A stretch of 17,203 nt of DNA from Dialister sp. UBA7295 (lineage in GTDB: Bacteria > Bacillota > Negativicutes > Veillonellales > Dialisteraceae): contig DKQZ01000076.1 of the NCBI GenBank assembly GCA_002471975.1, positions 245-17,447 on the forward strand, read 5' to 3'. The position numbers and the translations under genes were made by a program. Numbering within the stretch: position 1 is the first letter of the stretch; each line of letters starts with the position of its first letter. This document shows positions 7,261 through 14,405 of the stretch, one piece after another. The notes beneath the pieces were generated by a model. The model did no database searches and had not been told where the DNA came from. It saw nothing but the letters and a program-made list of their open reading frames with translations.

Positions 7261-8598
7261 TCAGAGTAATCCCAGATGGATCCGATTCAGGAGGTCCTGG
7301 GCTTCCTCGACTCCCTGGAGGGCCGCGCTCCGGAGATAAAAGACTGCGGTTTTCTCATTTTTTGCTACCCCGTCGCCCATGAGGTAGAAAGACCCCAGCA
7401 GGAATTGTCCATAGGGTTCGCCCAGATCGGCCGCCATTTTTGCATATTTCACGGCATCCTGCTGTTTTCCGTCCATGAGGGATACCTGGGTCATGAGGAC
7501 CATGCCTTCAGAAGATCCGGCATCGACGGCCTGTTTCAGGTATTTCACCGCTTCTTTCCGGTTCATCCTGACCCCATTTCCCTGCAGATAGCAGGCGCCC
7601 AGGGTGGAAAGGGCATTGGCGTCACCTTCTCTGGCCGCTTCTTTCAGGAGGGAAATTCCCTTTTTATGGTCTTTCTCGCTCTTCTTCTCGAATATATACA
7701 GGGTTCCCAGTTCGACCTCGGCTTCCATATTTCCCCTGTCCGTGGCCTGTTTCAGGTATTTTTCAGCCTTGTCGATGTCTCCCTCTTCCGAATAATACTG
7801 GCCCAGGAGGCAGGGGGCTTCGTCATTTCCCCAGTCACCTGCCTGTTTCAGATAGGGAAGAAGTCTTTCTTCGGTCATATCAGGGATGGCTTCCCTGATT
7901 TCGTCTTCATAGTCAAGGAACTGACCCCACATATCTACTGCCGCATCGGTACAGCCGGAATCGGCCGCTTTTTCCATCAACTCATAGGCTTTCCTGATGT
8001 CTTTATCCTGATGGACCCCTTCGAAATAATCCCGTCCCAGGATATACAGCGCCCGGGGGTACCCCAGGGCAGCCGATTTCCGGAGAAGCGCCAGTGATTT
8101 TTCTTCATTCGCCCCTTCAAAGTCCGGAATATCATACACCATGGCCGCATCCATCATGGATACGGGATCCCCCATGGCAGCCCCTTTTTCGAGCCATTTC
8201 AAAGCTTCTTCCTGATTTTCCTCAACCACCAGGCCTTCATTATAAATTTTGCCCATCAGATTGATGGCCATGATATTTCCATCTTCAGCCTGCCTGCGCA
8301 GGTCTTCCACGATTTCACTGAGACCGGGAAAATCATTCTTATCTTCCATGGCCAGTACACTGTGAACACCCGCTATCGGTGATTCCAGTTCTACTGCCCG
8401 GGAAATGAGGGTCATGAGAGTGGAATTTTCCATATGGCCCATGAACCCCGCTGCGCCAATGTAAAAAATCATGCTGCAGGCCGTGCCTTCTTCTTCATCG
8501 CCTTTCCTATCGTCCATGATATGGAGGTATGCCTGAAGGCTGTCCGCATACCTTCCTTCAAGATAAAGATTCTGAGCCTTTTGTAATGCGTCAGTCAT
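7261..8598 (-). CDS. Sel1-like repeat (SLR/TPR) protein, one of a close paralogue pair
   Basis: This is a 445-residue SLR protein. The N-terminal module is KAQNLYLEGRYADSLQAYLHIM followed by EEEGTACSMIFYIG. SLR units run from about residue 110 to the end, with EEALKWLEKGAAMGDPVSM and CYLQGNGVRMNRKEAV among the clearest. Its sister is the gene at 5840-7180. There is no secretion signal or membrane segment. The ATG at 8598 follows AGAGAGGCAGATAC. The upstream gap of 338 bp contains repeat arrays and no gene, so this gene probably starts its own transcript. A 273-codon open frame on the opposite strand is a shadow of the repeat codons. Confidence 0.9.
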   Translation of the reverse strand: MTDALQKAQNLYLEGRYADSLQAYLHIMDDRKGDEEEGTACSMIFYIGAAGFMGHMENSTLMTLISRAVELESPIAGVHSVLAMEDKNDFPGLSEIVEDLRRQAEDGNIMAINLMGKIYNEGLVVEENQEEALKWLEKGAAMGDPVSMMDAAMVYDIPDFEGANEEKSLALLRKSAALGYPRALYILGRDYFEGVHQDKDIRKAYELMEKAADSGCTDAAVDMWGQFLDYEDEIREAIPDMTEERLLPYLKQAGDWGNDEAPCLLGQYYSEEGDIDKAEKYLKQATDRGNMEAEVELGTLYIFEKKSEKDHKKGISLLKEAAREGDANALSTLGACYLQGNGVRMNRKEAVKYLKQAVDAGSSEGMVLMTQVSLMDGKQQDAVKYAKMAADLGEPYGQFLLGSFYLMGDGVAKNEKTAVFYLRSAALQGVEEAQDLLNRIHLGLL

Positions 8599-8620
8599 GT
8601 ATCTGCCTCTCTTTGTAAAA

Positions 8621-8724
8621 AGTTATCAATTATCAGTTAATAGTTATCAGTTGTGTCTGCGGAGGAAACTAAATGCGTAAAAACTGTTCAACAAGATGAA
8701 TCGTAATGGGTAATGGGTAACGGC
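8621..8724. repeat. Two 7-bp-period arrays in the gap between SLR genes
   Basis: Array one (8621-8655) reads agttatc, aattatc, agttaat, agttatc, agttgtg. Array two (8704-8724) reads taatggg, taatggg, taacggc. The first shares its unit with the array at 1312-1339, and both begin right behind an AAAAA tract upstream of an SLR gene. Confidence 0.6.
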
Positions 8725-8778
8725 CAAAAACAGATTCCGGGCCATACAAATCCCCAAAAGAGGCCCGCTCAACAGTCC

Positions 8779-8904
8779 CAATCCCAACAAGCCGAGCCGA
8801 AAGGCTCCACGAATGCCTTAAAGCCGCCAGCTCTAACGCCTCAATCCCATCATGACGAACCGAAAGGCCCCACGAATACCCTGAAGTTCCCGGCTAAACT
8901 ATCT
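8779..8904. repeat. 63-bp direct repeat, two copies
   Basis: Copy one (8779-8841) and copy two (8842-8904) both start CAATCCCA and share CCGAAAGGC.CCACGAAT. The first 45 bp of each match well, and the rest has drifted. A fainter third copy may lie at about 8716-8778. The period is a multiple of three, which keeps a plus-strand frame open, but no ribosome site or family supports a gene. With the arrays at 8621-8724 this accounts for the 338-bp gap. Confidence 0.55.
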
Positions 8905-8936
8905 CATAGCCCGGGTCGGACCGGTCGGCAAAAGAG

Positions 8937-10292
8937 TCACATGACCTCATCAATCCGGGAGAATCCTTTATCCAGCAGGTCTTTGGCCCATTTATAGCCG
9001 TTATTGGCGGATTTGTAGAGGATTTCTTCCGCCTTTTTGAAATTCTTCGGCACGATGACGCCTTTGATATAGAAAAGGGCCAGATAAAAGCCGCCTTCTC
9101 CATCGCCGAATTCATCCGCTTTCCGGAAAGCCTCCAGGGATTCTTCAAATTTCCTGTCTTTCAGGTAAATCTTACCCAGTTCCCTGGCCGCGCCGCCGTC
9201 TTTTTCCGAAGTCCCTTCCTGAAGGAGGGAAATTCCCCGGTCTTTGTCGGTTTCCACTCCCATGCCATAAACATAGCAGAGACCCAGTTCCCGGATGGCA
9301 TCCACACTGCCTTCCCGGATGGCCTGATTGAGATAAGAAATTCCGTCTTTCTGATGGTCATCACCAAAGCAGCCTTCCACATACATGGTTCCCAAAGCGC
9401 AGCCGGCCATGGCATCGCCCTGATTCCAGGCCTTTTCATACCATTCCCTGGCTTTTTCGCTATCTTTTTCCGTGCCGATTCCCTGGTAATAGCAGTAAGC
9501 GAGAGCCATGATGCATTCATGGTCTCCCAGGTCTGCCCCTTTTTTCGCATAGAGGAAACCTTTTTCCGGATCCAGGACTTCTTTTCCATTTTCATCTTCA
9601 TAGCCAAGCTCCGCATAGATATGGAAAAGGGTGGCGCAGGCTTCCATGTGACCCGCGTCGGCAGCTTTTGTAAAGAGAAAGACCGCTTTATCCTGATTTT
9701 CATCGGTGCCGATGCCCCGCCAGAAGAAATAGGCCAGCTGGTACTCTGCATCCCGATAGCCCGTGGCCGCCGATTTCAGGGTCCATAGATAAGCCTCATG
9801 GTCATCGGATTTGGAGAAATTCGGCTCCAGATAGAGGAAAGCCAGTTGCAGCATGGCGATGGGATTTCCCATTTTCGCCGCCTTCTCCAGCCAGTTTCCT
9901 GCCTTCTCCAGGTCTTCTTTCAAATGGATGCCGTAGGCATAGATGAGCCCGATCTGAGTCAGGGCCTGGGAATTTCCTTCCTTTGCCAGGGAGCGGAGAT
10001 CAGCGAGGAAGACCGTGAATTCCTCATCGCTTACCTCTTTGTCGGAAGTATAGAAATAAAACCGCGAAAGCGGACATCCCAGATTCATGCCTTCCATGCC
10101 CGCATCGCCCATGAGCTTCTCATTCACCGGGCCCGTCAGGCCTTCTTTATAAATCGTCATGGCCATGGAGGCCGCGATGCCCTTTTCCTTCGGGTCCGCC
10201 GAATCCTTCCGGATCCGATTGTACATGGCAAGGCTTTCCACGAACTTCCCCGAGCAGAAAAGCTTGTGGGCCTCTTCCAGAGTATCTGTCAT
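8937..10292 (-). CDS. Sel1-like repeat (SLR/TPR) protein, large paralogue
   Basis: This is a 451-residue SLR protein and the first gene of the array. The N-terminal module is MTDTLEEAHKLFCSGKFVES, then EKGIAASMAMTIYKEG. SLR units follow, such as EKAGNWLEKAAKMGNPIAM, EKAREWYEKAWNQGDAMAG and CYVYGMGVETDKDRGI. The start chosen is the ATG at 10292, because GAGGTG lies six bases upstream. The alternative GTG at 10301 is part of that ribosome binding site. No signal peptide is seen. The C-terminal end (DLLDKGFSRIDEVM) differs from its paralogues. A parS lies 156 bp upstream of the start, so ParB spreading could affect expression, which is inference only. Confidence 0.9.
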   Translation of the reverse strand: MTDTLEEAHKLFCSGKFVESLAMYNRIRKDSADPKEKGIAASMAMTIYKEGLTGPVNEKLMGDAGMEGMNLGCPLSRFYFYTSDKEVSDEEFTVFLADLRSLAKEGNSQALTQIGLIYAYGIHLKEDLEKAGNWLEKAAKMGNPIAMLQLAFLYLEPNFSKSDDHEAYLWTLKSAATGYRDAEYQLAYFFWRGIGTDENQDKAVFLFTKAADAGHMEACATLFHIYAELGYEDENGKEVLDPEKGFLYAKKGADLGDHECIMALAYCYYQGIGTEKDSEKAREWYEKAWNQGDAMAGCALGTMYVEGCFGDDHQKDGISYLNQAIREGSVDAIRELGLCYVYGMGVETDKDRGISLLQEGTSEKDGGAARELGKIYLKDRKFEESLEAFRKADEFGDGEGGFYLALFYIKGVIVPKNFKKAEEILYKSANNGYKWAKDLLDKGFSRIDEVM

Positions 10293-10348
10293 TGGAGTCA
10301 CCTCGATTGGATTTCTTTTCTTTCTATTATTTTATCATATGGAAATAA

Positions 10349-10369
10349 AGTTCATAGTTATCAGTATAG
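10349..10369. repeat. Short 7-bp-period array upstream of an SLR gene
   Basis: Units read agttcat, agttatc, agtatag. This is the same unit family as the arrays at 1312 and 8621, again 50 to 80 bp upstream of an SLR start codon. Confidence 0.45.
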
Positions 10370-10448
10370 AATCAGGCTGCACCGGCATATAGAAAATAAA
10401 GGCATTCATTCCATGCTCCGGTTTTGAATCTGTCACACATAAATAAAA

Positions 10449-10464
10449 CGTTTCACGTGAAACG
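10449..10464. promoter_or_regulatory. parS: parS site, outer-base variant
   Basis: CGTTTCACGTGAAACG keeps the 14-bp core GTTTCACGTGAAAC but has C and G at the outer positions instead of T and A. The palindrome extends to 20 bp (10447-10466). It lies in the 408-bp gap between the broken toxin and the first SLR gene. That gap also holds a partial copy of the hairpin arm at 10611, but no gene. Confidence 0.9.
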
Positions 10465-10604
10465 TTCTATAGCAGATTTCCGCAGTTTTCTTCCATTCAA
10501 AGGTCCTTTGTCCTGTGGATGACCGGAAATTTTCTGCCTGATTCCTCTCTACAGGCATCAAAAATCAGGGAATTTTGGAAATACCATAAGCATCAGGATA
10601 TAAA

Positions 10605-10662
10605 AAGAAATTCTATTGCAGATTTTTGCATGGTCCTGCAAAAATCTGCAATAGAACTTCTT
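10605..10662 (-). terminator. Long perfect hairpin behind the toxin-antitoxin operon
   Basis: Arms 10611-10630 and 10637-10656 are perfect 20-bp reverse complements with a 6-nt loop. G-U and A-T pairs lengthen the minus-strand stem by about 6 bp more. A T tract (TTTCTTTTT) follows on the minus strand, so it can terminate the toxin-antitoxin transcript. The stem is far longer than a usual terminator, so it could instead be a mobile palindrome or give a stable small RNA. Confidence 0.6.
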
Positions 10663-10700
10663 CCATGCTTCAGCCTCCCCCATCATCGATGCATCAGAAA

Positions 10701-11033
10701 TTATTGGAGCTGATTCGGGTCTGTATTCTCCAATTGCTTTCGAATATCCCTTCCACTGTAAATAATGCGGTCTATAAAAACCGTATTTTCTACCACTACA
10801 TAAAACACAAGATAATGATCTACAGGGAAAAATCGGAGTCCCTTATCATGCTATGGATTTTCTTTATAGTACATGAACCGCTCGGGCATTTCATTCAGTT
10901 TCTGAATGGAATCCATGATTCGACGAATTTGTTTTTGTGCAGTATGAGGAACAAGAAGATAATAAGATATATATTCATAAATATTCCTTAAGTCCTCTAT
11001 AGCCTCTATGGTGTATTGGATGTGGAAACTCAT
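10701..11033 (-). pseudogene. RelE/ParE-type toxin gene with an in-frame amber stop
   Basis: The frame starts at the ATG at 11033, which overlaps the antitoxin stop as ATGA. It reads MSFHIQYTIEAIEDLRNIYE and on to RFMYYKENP, then meets TAG at 10851-10853 (codon 61). Past that codon the same frame continues as HDKGLRFFPVDHYLVFYVV and ends IIYSGRDIRKQLENTDPNQLQ with TAA at 10701-10703. The whole frame is 111 codons, a normal toxin length. Relatives often have Trp where the stop falls, so one TGG to TAG change is the simplest cause. The C-terminal strands that carry the RNase core of RelE-type toxins lie past the stop, so the 60-residue product should be inactive unless TAG is read through. Sequencing error is the other explanation. 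Confidence 0.88.
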
Positions 11034-11335
11034 ATATGGTAAAGCTCCCTCATCTCTTTCTCAACTTCTTCGGCCGACTTCGTTCTTCCGGCAGCAATAT
11101 CATCCATTCCCTTCTGCAATTCCCGATCCAGTTCATCTTTGGTCATTGCTCCCAAAGCCAGCGGTTTTCTGACGGGAAGTTTGACGTCAAACGGAAGTCC
11201 CCTCTGAATGACAACCTGCCTGAGAAACATGCTTACCGCATTGGACATGGGCAGGCCAAGACTATTTAAAATCACTTCTGCCTGTTCTTTAATTTCCGGA
11301 TCGACTCTTGCAAAAACATTTGCTGTGCGTGCCAT
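11030..11335 (-). CDS. RelB/DinJ-family antitoxin
   Basis: This is a 101-residue type II antitoxin. The N-terminal half is a ribbon-helix-helix fold (TANVFARVDPEIKEQAEVIL, then NAVSMFLRQVVIQRGLPF), which in this family dimerises and binds the operon's own operator. The C-terminal half (about 60-101) is charged and helical and would wrap the toxin. The start has a strong AAGGGGGTGG upstream. Its stop overlaps the toxin start by four bases (ATGA), so translation is coupled. The toxin reading frame next to it is broken, which would leave this antitoxin as an orphan repressor. A perfect 10-bp inverted repeat lies 30 bp upstream. Confidence 0.9.
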   Translation of the reverse strand: MARTANVFARVDPEIKEQAEVILNSLGLPMSNAVSMFLRQVVIQRGLPFDVKLPVRKPLALGAMTKDELDRELQKGMDDIAAGRTKSAEEVEKEMRELYHI

Positions 11336-11365
11336 AAAACCACCCCCTTGACCATATAGTAACCA

Positions 11366-11390
11366 ATCAGCTTGCGATTTGCAAGCTGAT
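11366..11390. promoter_or_regulatory. Inverted repeat, candidate operator of the antitoxin operon
   Basis: ATCAGCTTGC and GCAAGCTGAT are perfect 10-bp arms around GATTT. It lies 31 bp upstream of the antitoxin ATG, where a RelB-type repressor would bind. No T tract follows, so it is less likely to be a terminator. Confidence 0.5.
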
Positions 11391-11458
11391 GTATGAAATG
11401 AAATCAGATCCGGAACTTTATCGAATGGAGTCCCTCCTCATCAGTCACATTCAGATAT

Positions 11459-11489
11459 AAAAATGCGGCGCTCATAATTTCGCGCCGCA
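11459..11489 (-). terminator. Terminator after the M23 peptidase, TGCGGCGC hairpin
   Basis: TGCGGCGC (11464-11471) pairs with GCGCCGCA (11482-11489) over a 10-nt loop, and TTTTTATAT follows on the minus strand. The same stem with the same loop length but another loop sequence occurs at 15289-15314 and 15522-15547. Confidence 0.8.
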
Positions 11490-11510
11490 CTTACCATTTA
11501 TCACTATCAT

Positions 11511-12434
11511 TTATGGCAGAAAATAGGTGGGATCCACGGAGTCTCCATTGATCCGGACTTCGTAATGACAGTGGGGTCCCGTGCTGTTTCCCGTACTTCC
11601 GCCCAGGGCGATAATTGTACCCTGTTCGACGGCTTCTCCTACGGAGACGAGGATGGCCGAATTATGTCCATACCTGGTGACAAGGCCTCCGTCGTGTTTG
11701 ATTTCCACGAGATAGCCATAGCCTCCGACCCAGCCTGCCTGGGTGACGATTCCATTGGCCGTGGCTTCAATGGGGGCTCCATAATCGATAGCGATATCGA
11801 CGCCTTCATGATAGGTGGAGCCAAAGCCTCCCGGGCTTTCGCGGAATCCGTACCAGCTGGAGATGGGACCGTGAATAGGCCACATATCGGGCATATTGGA
11901 GCCCGTATGAAGAATGGGAGCTGCCCCTGCATAGGTTTCTTCTTCCAGTTTTTCGCGAAGGATGACGAGAAGTTTGATCTGCCGGTCCAGTCGGGAATCG
12001 AGTTTCCTCATCTGCTTCAGAAGGTATGCCGGCGTCCCTTCTTTCACTTCTTCTATATTTCCATGTTCACTGGGGGAAACGTCTCTCGCTTTATCGGGTA
12101 CCGTACTTCCCCCTCCCGTGCCGCCGGTAATATTTGCTCCTGCGCCATTATTATTCGCTTCCACCACCTGCTGGAGCTCTTCGGACAATTTTTCGATGGT
12201 TTTCGTCTTGTCGTCCAATTCGGCCAGCTTTTCATCAGCCATTTTCATCTGGGACGCATAGAGTTCATTCTGCTGCCGGAGGGAAGTCATGGTGAAAAAA
12301 GAATAACCTGCGGTGAGGAGGGAGACCACAAAAAGGGCCCCTGCCGCGCAGGCTGCCAGTTTGAATTTCTTCAGTTCATCTATAGTAAGGGAAAAATTCA
12401 CATTTCCCGTAGTTTCGTCAATGTCCTTTTTCAT
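11511..12434 (-). CDS. Membrane-anchored M23 (LytM/LasA) peptidoglycan endopeptidase
   Basis: With the start used here the protein has 307 residues. One transmembrane helix (about 25-47, AACAAGALFVVSLLTAGYSFF) leaves the rest outside the membrane. A coiled coil (about 49-95), a Gly/Asn-rich linker and a second coil (about 135-167) follow. The C-terminal M23 domain has all zinc and catalytic residues: H209 and D213 in YHEGVDIA, H257 in YGHNS, H288 and H290 in HCHYEV. M23 enzymes cut peptide cross-links in cell wall, and an intact active site suggests a true hydrolase. The ATG at 12434 is chosen because AAAGGCGG lies just upstream. An ATG at 12533 would add 33 residues but has a poor ribosome site. 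A terminator hairpin follows the stop. It is separated from the parAB operon by 500 bp. Confidence 0.9.
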   Translation of the reverse strand: MKKDIDETTGNVNFSLTIDELKKFKLAACAAGALFVVSLLTAGYSFFTMTSLRQQNELYASQMKMADEKLAELDDKTKTIEKLSEELQQVVEANNNGAGANITGGTGGGSTVPDKARDVSPSEHGNIEEVKEGTPAYLLKQMRKLDSRLDRQIKLLVILREKLEEETYAGAAPILHTGSNMPDMWPIHGPISSWYGFRESPGGFGSTYHEGVDIAIDYGAPIEATANGIVTQAGWVGGYGYLVEIKHDGGLVTRYGHNSAILVSVGEAVEQGTIIALGGSTGNSTGPHCHYEVRINGDSVDPTYFLP

Positions 12435-12453
12435 AGGCACCGCCTTTATATAA

Positions 12454-12470
12454 GGTGAGAGTGTCTCACC
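12454..12470. promoter_or_regulatory. Palindrome upstream of the M23 peptidase
   Basis: GGTGAGA and TCTCACC form perfect 7-bp arms around GTG, 20 bp upstream of the ATG at 12434. It could be an operator or a leader hairpin. It would be coding if the longer start were used. Confidence 0.35.
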
Positions 12471-12667
12471 GGTCGAAATATCCATGAAGCACGGCGGCAT
12501 ACCCGCATTTCGTGCCCTATTCTTCCTGATCATGAAGTGCTTTTCATTTCATGCCATATTTTGTACGTTTCGTGACAAAAGCCGAAAAAGCAGCCACTCT
12601 TATATTAGACAGGAAAATTGAATGAAAGTCAAATTAAATTTTAAAAAATCTGAAATAAAGGATATTC

Positions 12668-12702
12668 AGCCGTTAGCAATTAGCCGTTAGTAATCAGCCT
12701 CA
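12668..12702. repeat. 7-bp-period array, AGCCGTT unit
   Basis: Units read agccgtt, agcaatt, agccgtt, agtaatc, agcctca. It is the reverse complement of the array at 73-96 in its first three units. It lies in the 503-bp gap 12435-12937, which otherwise holds the palindrome at 12454, a mosaic of repeats also found behind arsR (12762-12930), and no gene. Confidence 0.6.
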
Positions 12703-12761
12703 TAGTTTTCATTCAGATGCGGTACGATTCTGCAGAATATTGCCTGTCATCCAAGCACCCT

Positions 12762-12930
12762 GTCTGACTTAGACCGTTAAACGACCGGATGAAAGCCAGA
12801 GGCCCCACCATGCTGCGTCCAAAGGGCGCCGCCTTCACGAACCACGAATCCGTCGAAGTGGGATTACACTTTCATGCCGTGATTTGCTGACTCACGAAAA
12901 CCGAAACTGACTCAGACCATAAAACAGGCT
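12762..12930. repeat. Mosaic 3'-flank repeat behind the parAB-DUF4446 operon
   Basis: CTGACTYARACC appears near 12763 and 12908, and between them lies GGCGCCGCCTTCACGAACCA (12827-12846). The same two blocks occur behind arsR, as CTGACTCAAACC near 15703 and GGCGCCACCTTCACGGA near 15650. The shared order suggests a dispersed element. Confidence 0.45.
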
Positions 12931-12937
12931 AAAGACT

Positions 12938-13546
12938 CTATTTCTTAGCCATATCAATTTTATGATCATCGGGCACTGCAGAAGCTGTCGAATTTTCCAG
13001 CTTGTCCTGTTCCACTGCGCTGATGGCCTGGCTGGCCATATCAGGCATGAGGGTCTGGAGGGCCTGCCGGATGGATTCCGCTTCTTCCGTGGAGAGGGCT
13101 TCCCGGCACTGACCATTGATAACTTTCTTCGCATAAATGCGGCAGGTTTCATGGCCTGCCAGGGAGGAGAGGATGAATCCGTCATTCTTCCCGTCCAGAA
13201 CGCAGAGGGAGAAGGAAAGCTTGTCTCCCGTATCGTCAAAGGCATCATAGCGAACGAGGCCCGTTTTCTGGTAGGACTGGAGTTGCATGGTAGCCAGGAG
13301 TTCCTGCTGGTGCAGCATATTTTCGGAAGAAGAGAGCATTTCCCGAAGTTCCCTCACTTCTGTGGAAAGCTTGAGCTCGATGGACTTGCCGTCTTCACCG
13401 GTCATGAAATACTTGTATTTCTTCGTCAGCCGGTTCACTTTGTTCTTCATGGAAAGGTACTGGAAGAAAAGGTAAATAAGAAGGATGGCGAGAATGACGC
13501 CAATCACGATCATCACTACATTGGGATTGATAGCTGCTAAATTCAT
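12938..13546 (-). CDS. DUF4446 family membrane protein
   Basis: This is a 202-residue protein with an N-terminal membrane helix (about 8-30, NPNVVMIVIGVILAILLIYL), then a charged coiled coil (about 33-95) and a globular core (about 96-165). The core shows the DUF4446 signature VRYDAFDDTGDKLSFSLCVL, then DGFILSSLAG and RIYAKKV. This family is regularly found right after parB in Bacillota, but its role is not established. The gene starts 7 bp after the parB stop, with GAGG upstream, so it is the third gene of the parAB operon. The context suggests a role at the membrane linked to chromosome segregation or cell-cycle control, which is inference. The C-terminal tail is low in structure. Confidence 0.88.
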   Translation of the reverse strand: MNLAAINPNVVMIVIGVILAILLIYLFFQYLSMKNKVNRLTKKYKYFMTGEDGKSIELKLSTEVRELREMLSSSENMLHQQELLATMQLQSYQKTGLVRYDAFDDTGDKLSFSLCVLDGKNDGFILSSLAGHETCRIYAKKVINGQCREALSTEEAESIRQALQTLMPDMASQAISAVEQDKLENSTASAVPDDHKIDMAKK

Positions 13547-13553
13547 CGATGCC

Positions 13554-14405
13554 TCATCTGTCCTGATTCAGGATATTCATAATACGCTCGAATTCTTCAT
13601 CATTTTTGAAGGAAATAGAAATGGTCCCCCTGTGGGCATTCCGTCCCCGGCCGAAATGGATGGCCACGGGGCTTCCCACGGAAAGGCCCAGCTTGTCCTG
13701 AAGGCCCTTGACATATTCGGAAACCTGAACTTCCTTCTTCGGCTTTGCCGGCTTTTTGCCGCGGATCAGCTCTTCCACAGCTCTTGCGGAAAGGCTTTCT
13801 TTCACGATCCTGCGGGCCAGGGCGACTTTCTCGGCCTCTGATTTCAAAGTGAGGAGGGGACGGGCCTGGCCGGGGGTGATTTCCTTCTTTTTCAGGAAAT
13901 CAAGGACTTCCCGCGGCAGGTCCAAAAGACGCACCAGATTGGCCACATAGGGACGGCTCCGTCCCACTTTGTCTGCCACTTCCTCCTGGGTAAGGTCATA
14001 GCCATCCATGAGTTTCTTATAAGCAAGGCCTTCATCTACGGGATTCAAATCCTCACGCTGGAGATTTTCCACAAGTGCCATTTCCGCCATTTTCCGGTCA
14101 TCATAATCCACCGAAATGGCCGGAATCACGAGAAGTCCTGCCAGTTTGGCCGCCCGATAACGGCGCTCTCCGGTGACCAGTTCATAGGCATTATCACCCT
14201 TCCTGCGCACCGCCACGGGCTGCAGAAGGCCATCCCTCCTGATCGACTCCGCCAGTGATTTCAGGGAATCCTCATCGAAATCCTGACGGGGCTGCCAGGG
14301 GTTGGGGGAAATATTGGAAATAGATATTTCCAGGACCTTGCCCGTTTCCTCCAGGGAATCCCCCAGAAGCTCACCAAGGCCCCGGCCCAGTCTCTTCTTA
14401 GTCAC
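13554..14405 (-). CDS. parB: Chromosome-partitioning protein ParB (Spo0J)
   Basis: This 283-residue ParB is complete and of normal length. It has the ParA-stimulating N-terminal tail (RLGRGLGELLG), the ParB/Srx CTPase core with GERRYRAA (79-86) and ENLQREDLNP (113-122), and a helix-turn-helix (about 137-160, DLTQEEVADKVGRSRPYVAN). A C-terminal dimerisation domain follows. In the known system ParB loads at parS, closes as a CTP-dependent clamp, slides along DNA and recruits SMC. Four fitting parS sites lie in this window. Its start overlaps the parA stop by 8 bp, which implies translational coupling, and DUF4446 follows within 7 bp. Confidence 0.96.
   Translation of the reverse strand: MTKKRLGRGLGELLGDSLEETGKVLEISISNISPNPWQPRQDFDEDSLKSLAESIRRDGLLQPVAVRRKGDNAYELVTGERRYRAAKLAGLLVIPAISVDYDDRKMAEMALVENLQREDLNPVDEGLAYKKLMDGYDLTQEEVADKVGRSRPYVANLVRLLDLPREVLDFLKKKEITPGQARPLLTLKSEAEKVALARRIVKESLSARAVEELIRGKKPAKPKKEVQVSEYVKGLQDKLGLSVGSPVAIHFGRGRNAHRGTISISFKNDEEFERIMNILNQDR

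Noticed and set aside
7276..8097. 273-codon plus-strand frame over an SLR gene
   Set aside because: Similar long antisense frames lie over most of the SLR genes, as expected from their repeated Ala, Gly, Lys and Glu codons. No ribosome site or family match supports them.
8713..8997. 94-codon plus-strand frame with 21-residue repeats
   Set aside because: The repeats follow from a 63-bp DNA repeat. The frame has no clear ribosome site, runs against all neighbours and overlaps the end of an SLR gene.
10519..10713. 64-codon plus-strand frame near the broken toxin
   Set aside because: It runs through the 20-bp hairpin and into the toxin C-terminus on the other strand.
11565..12458. 297-codon open frame antisense to the M23 peptidase
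   Set aside because: The minus strand encodes a full M23 domain with all zinc residues and a terminator. The plus frame has no recognisable family and is a codon-bias shadow.
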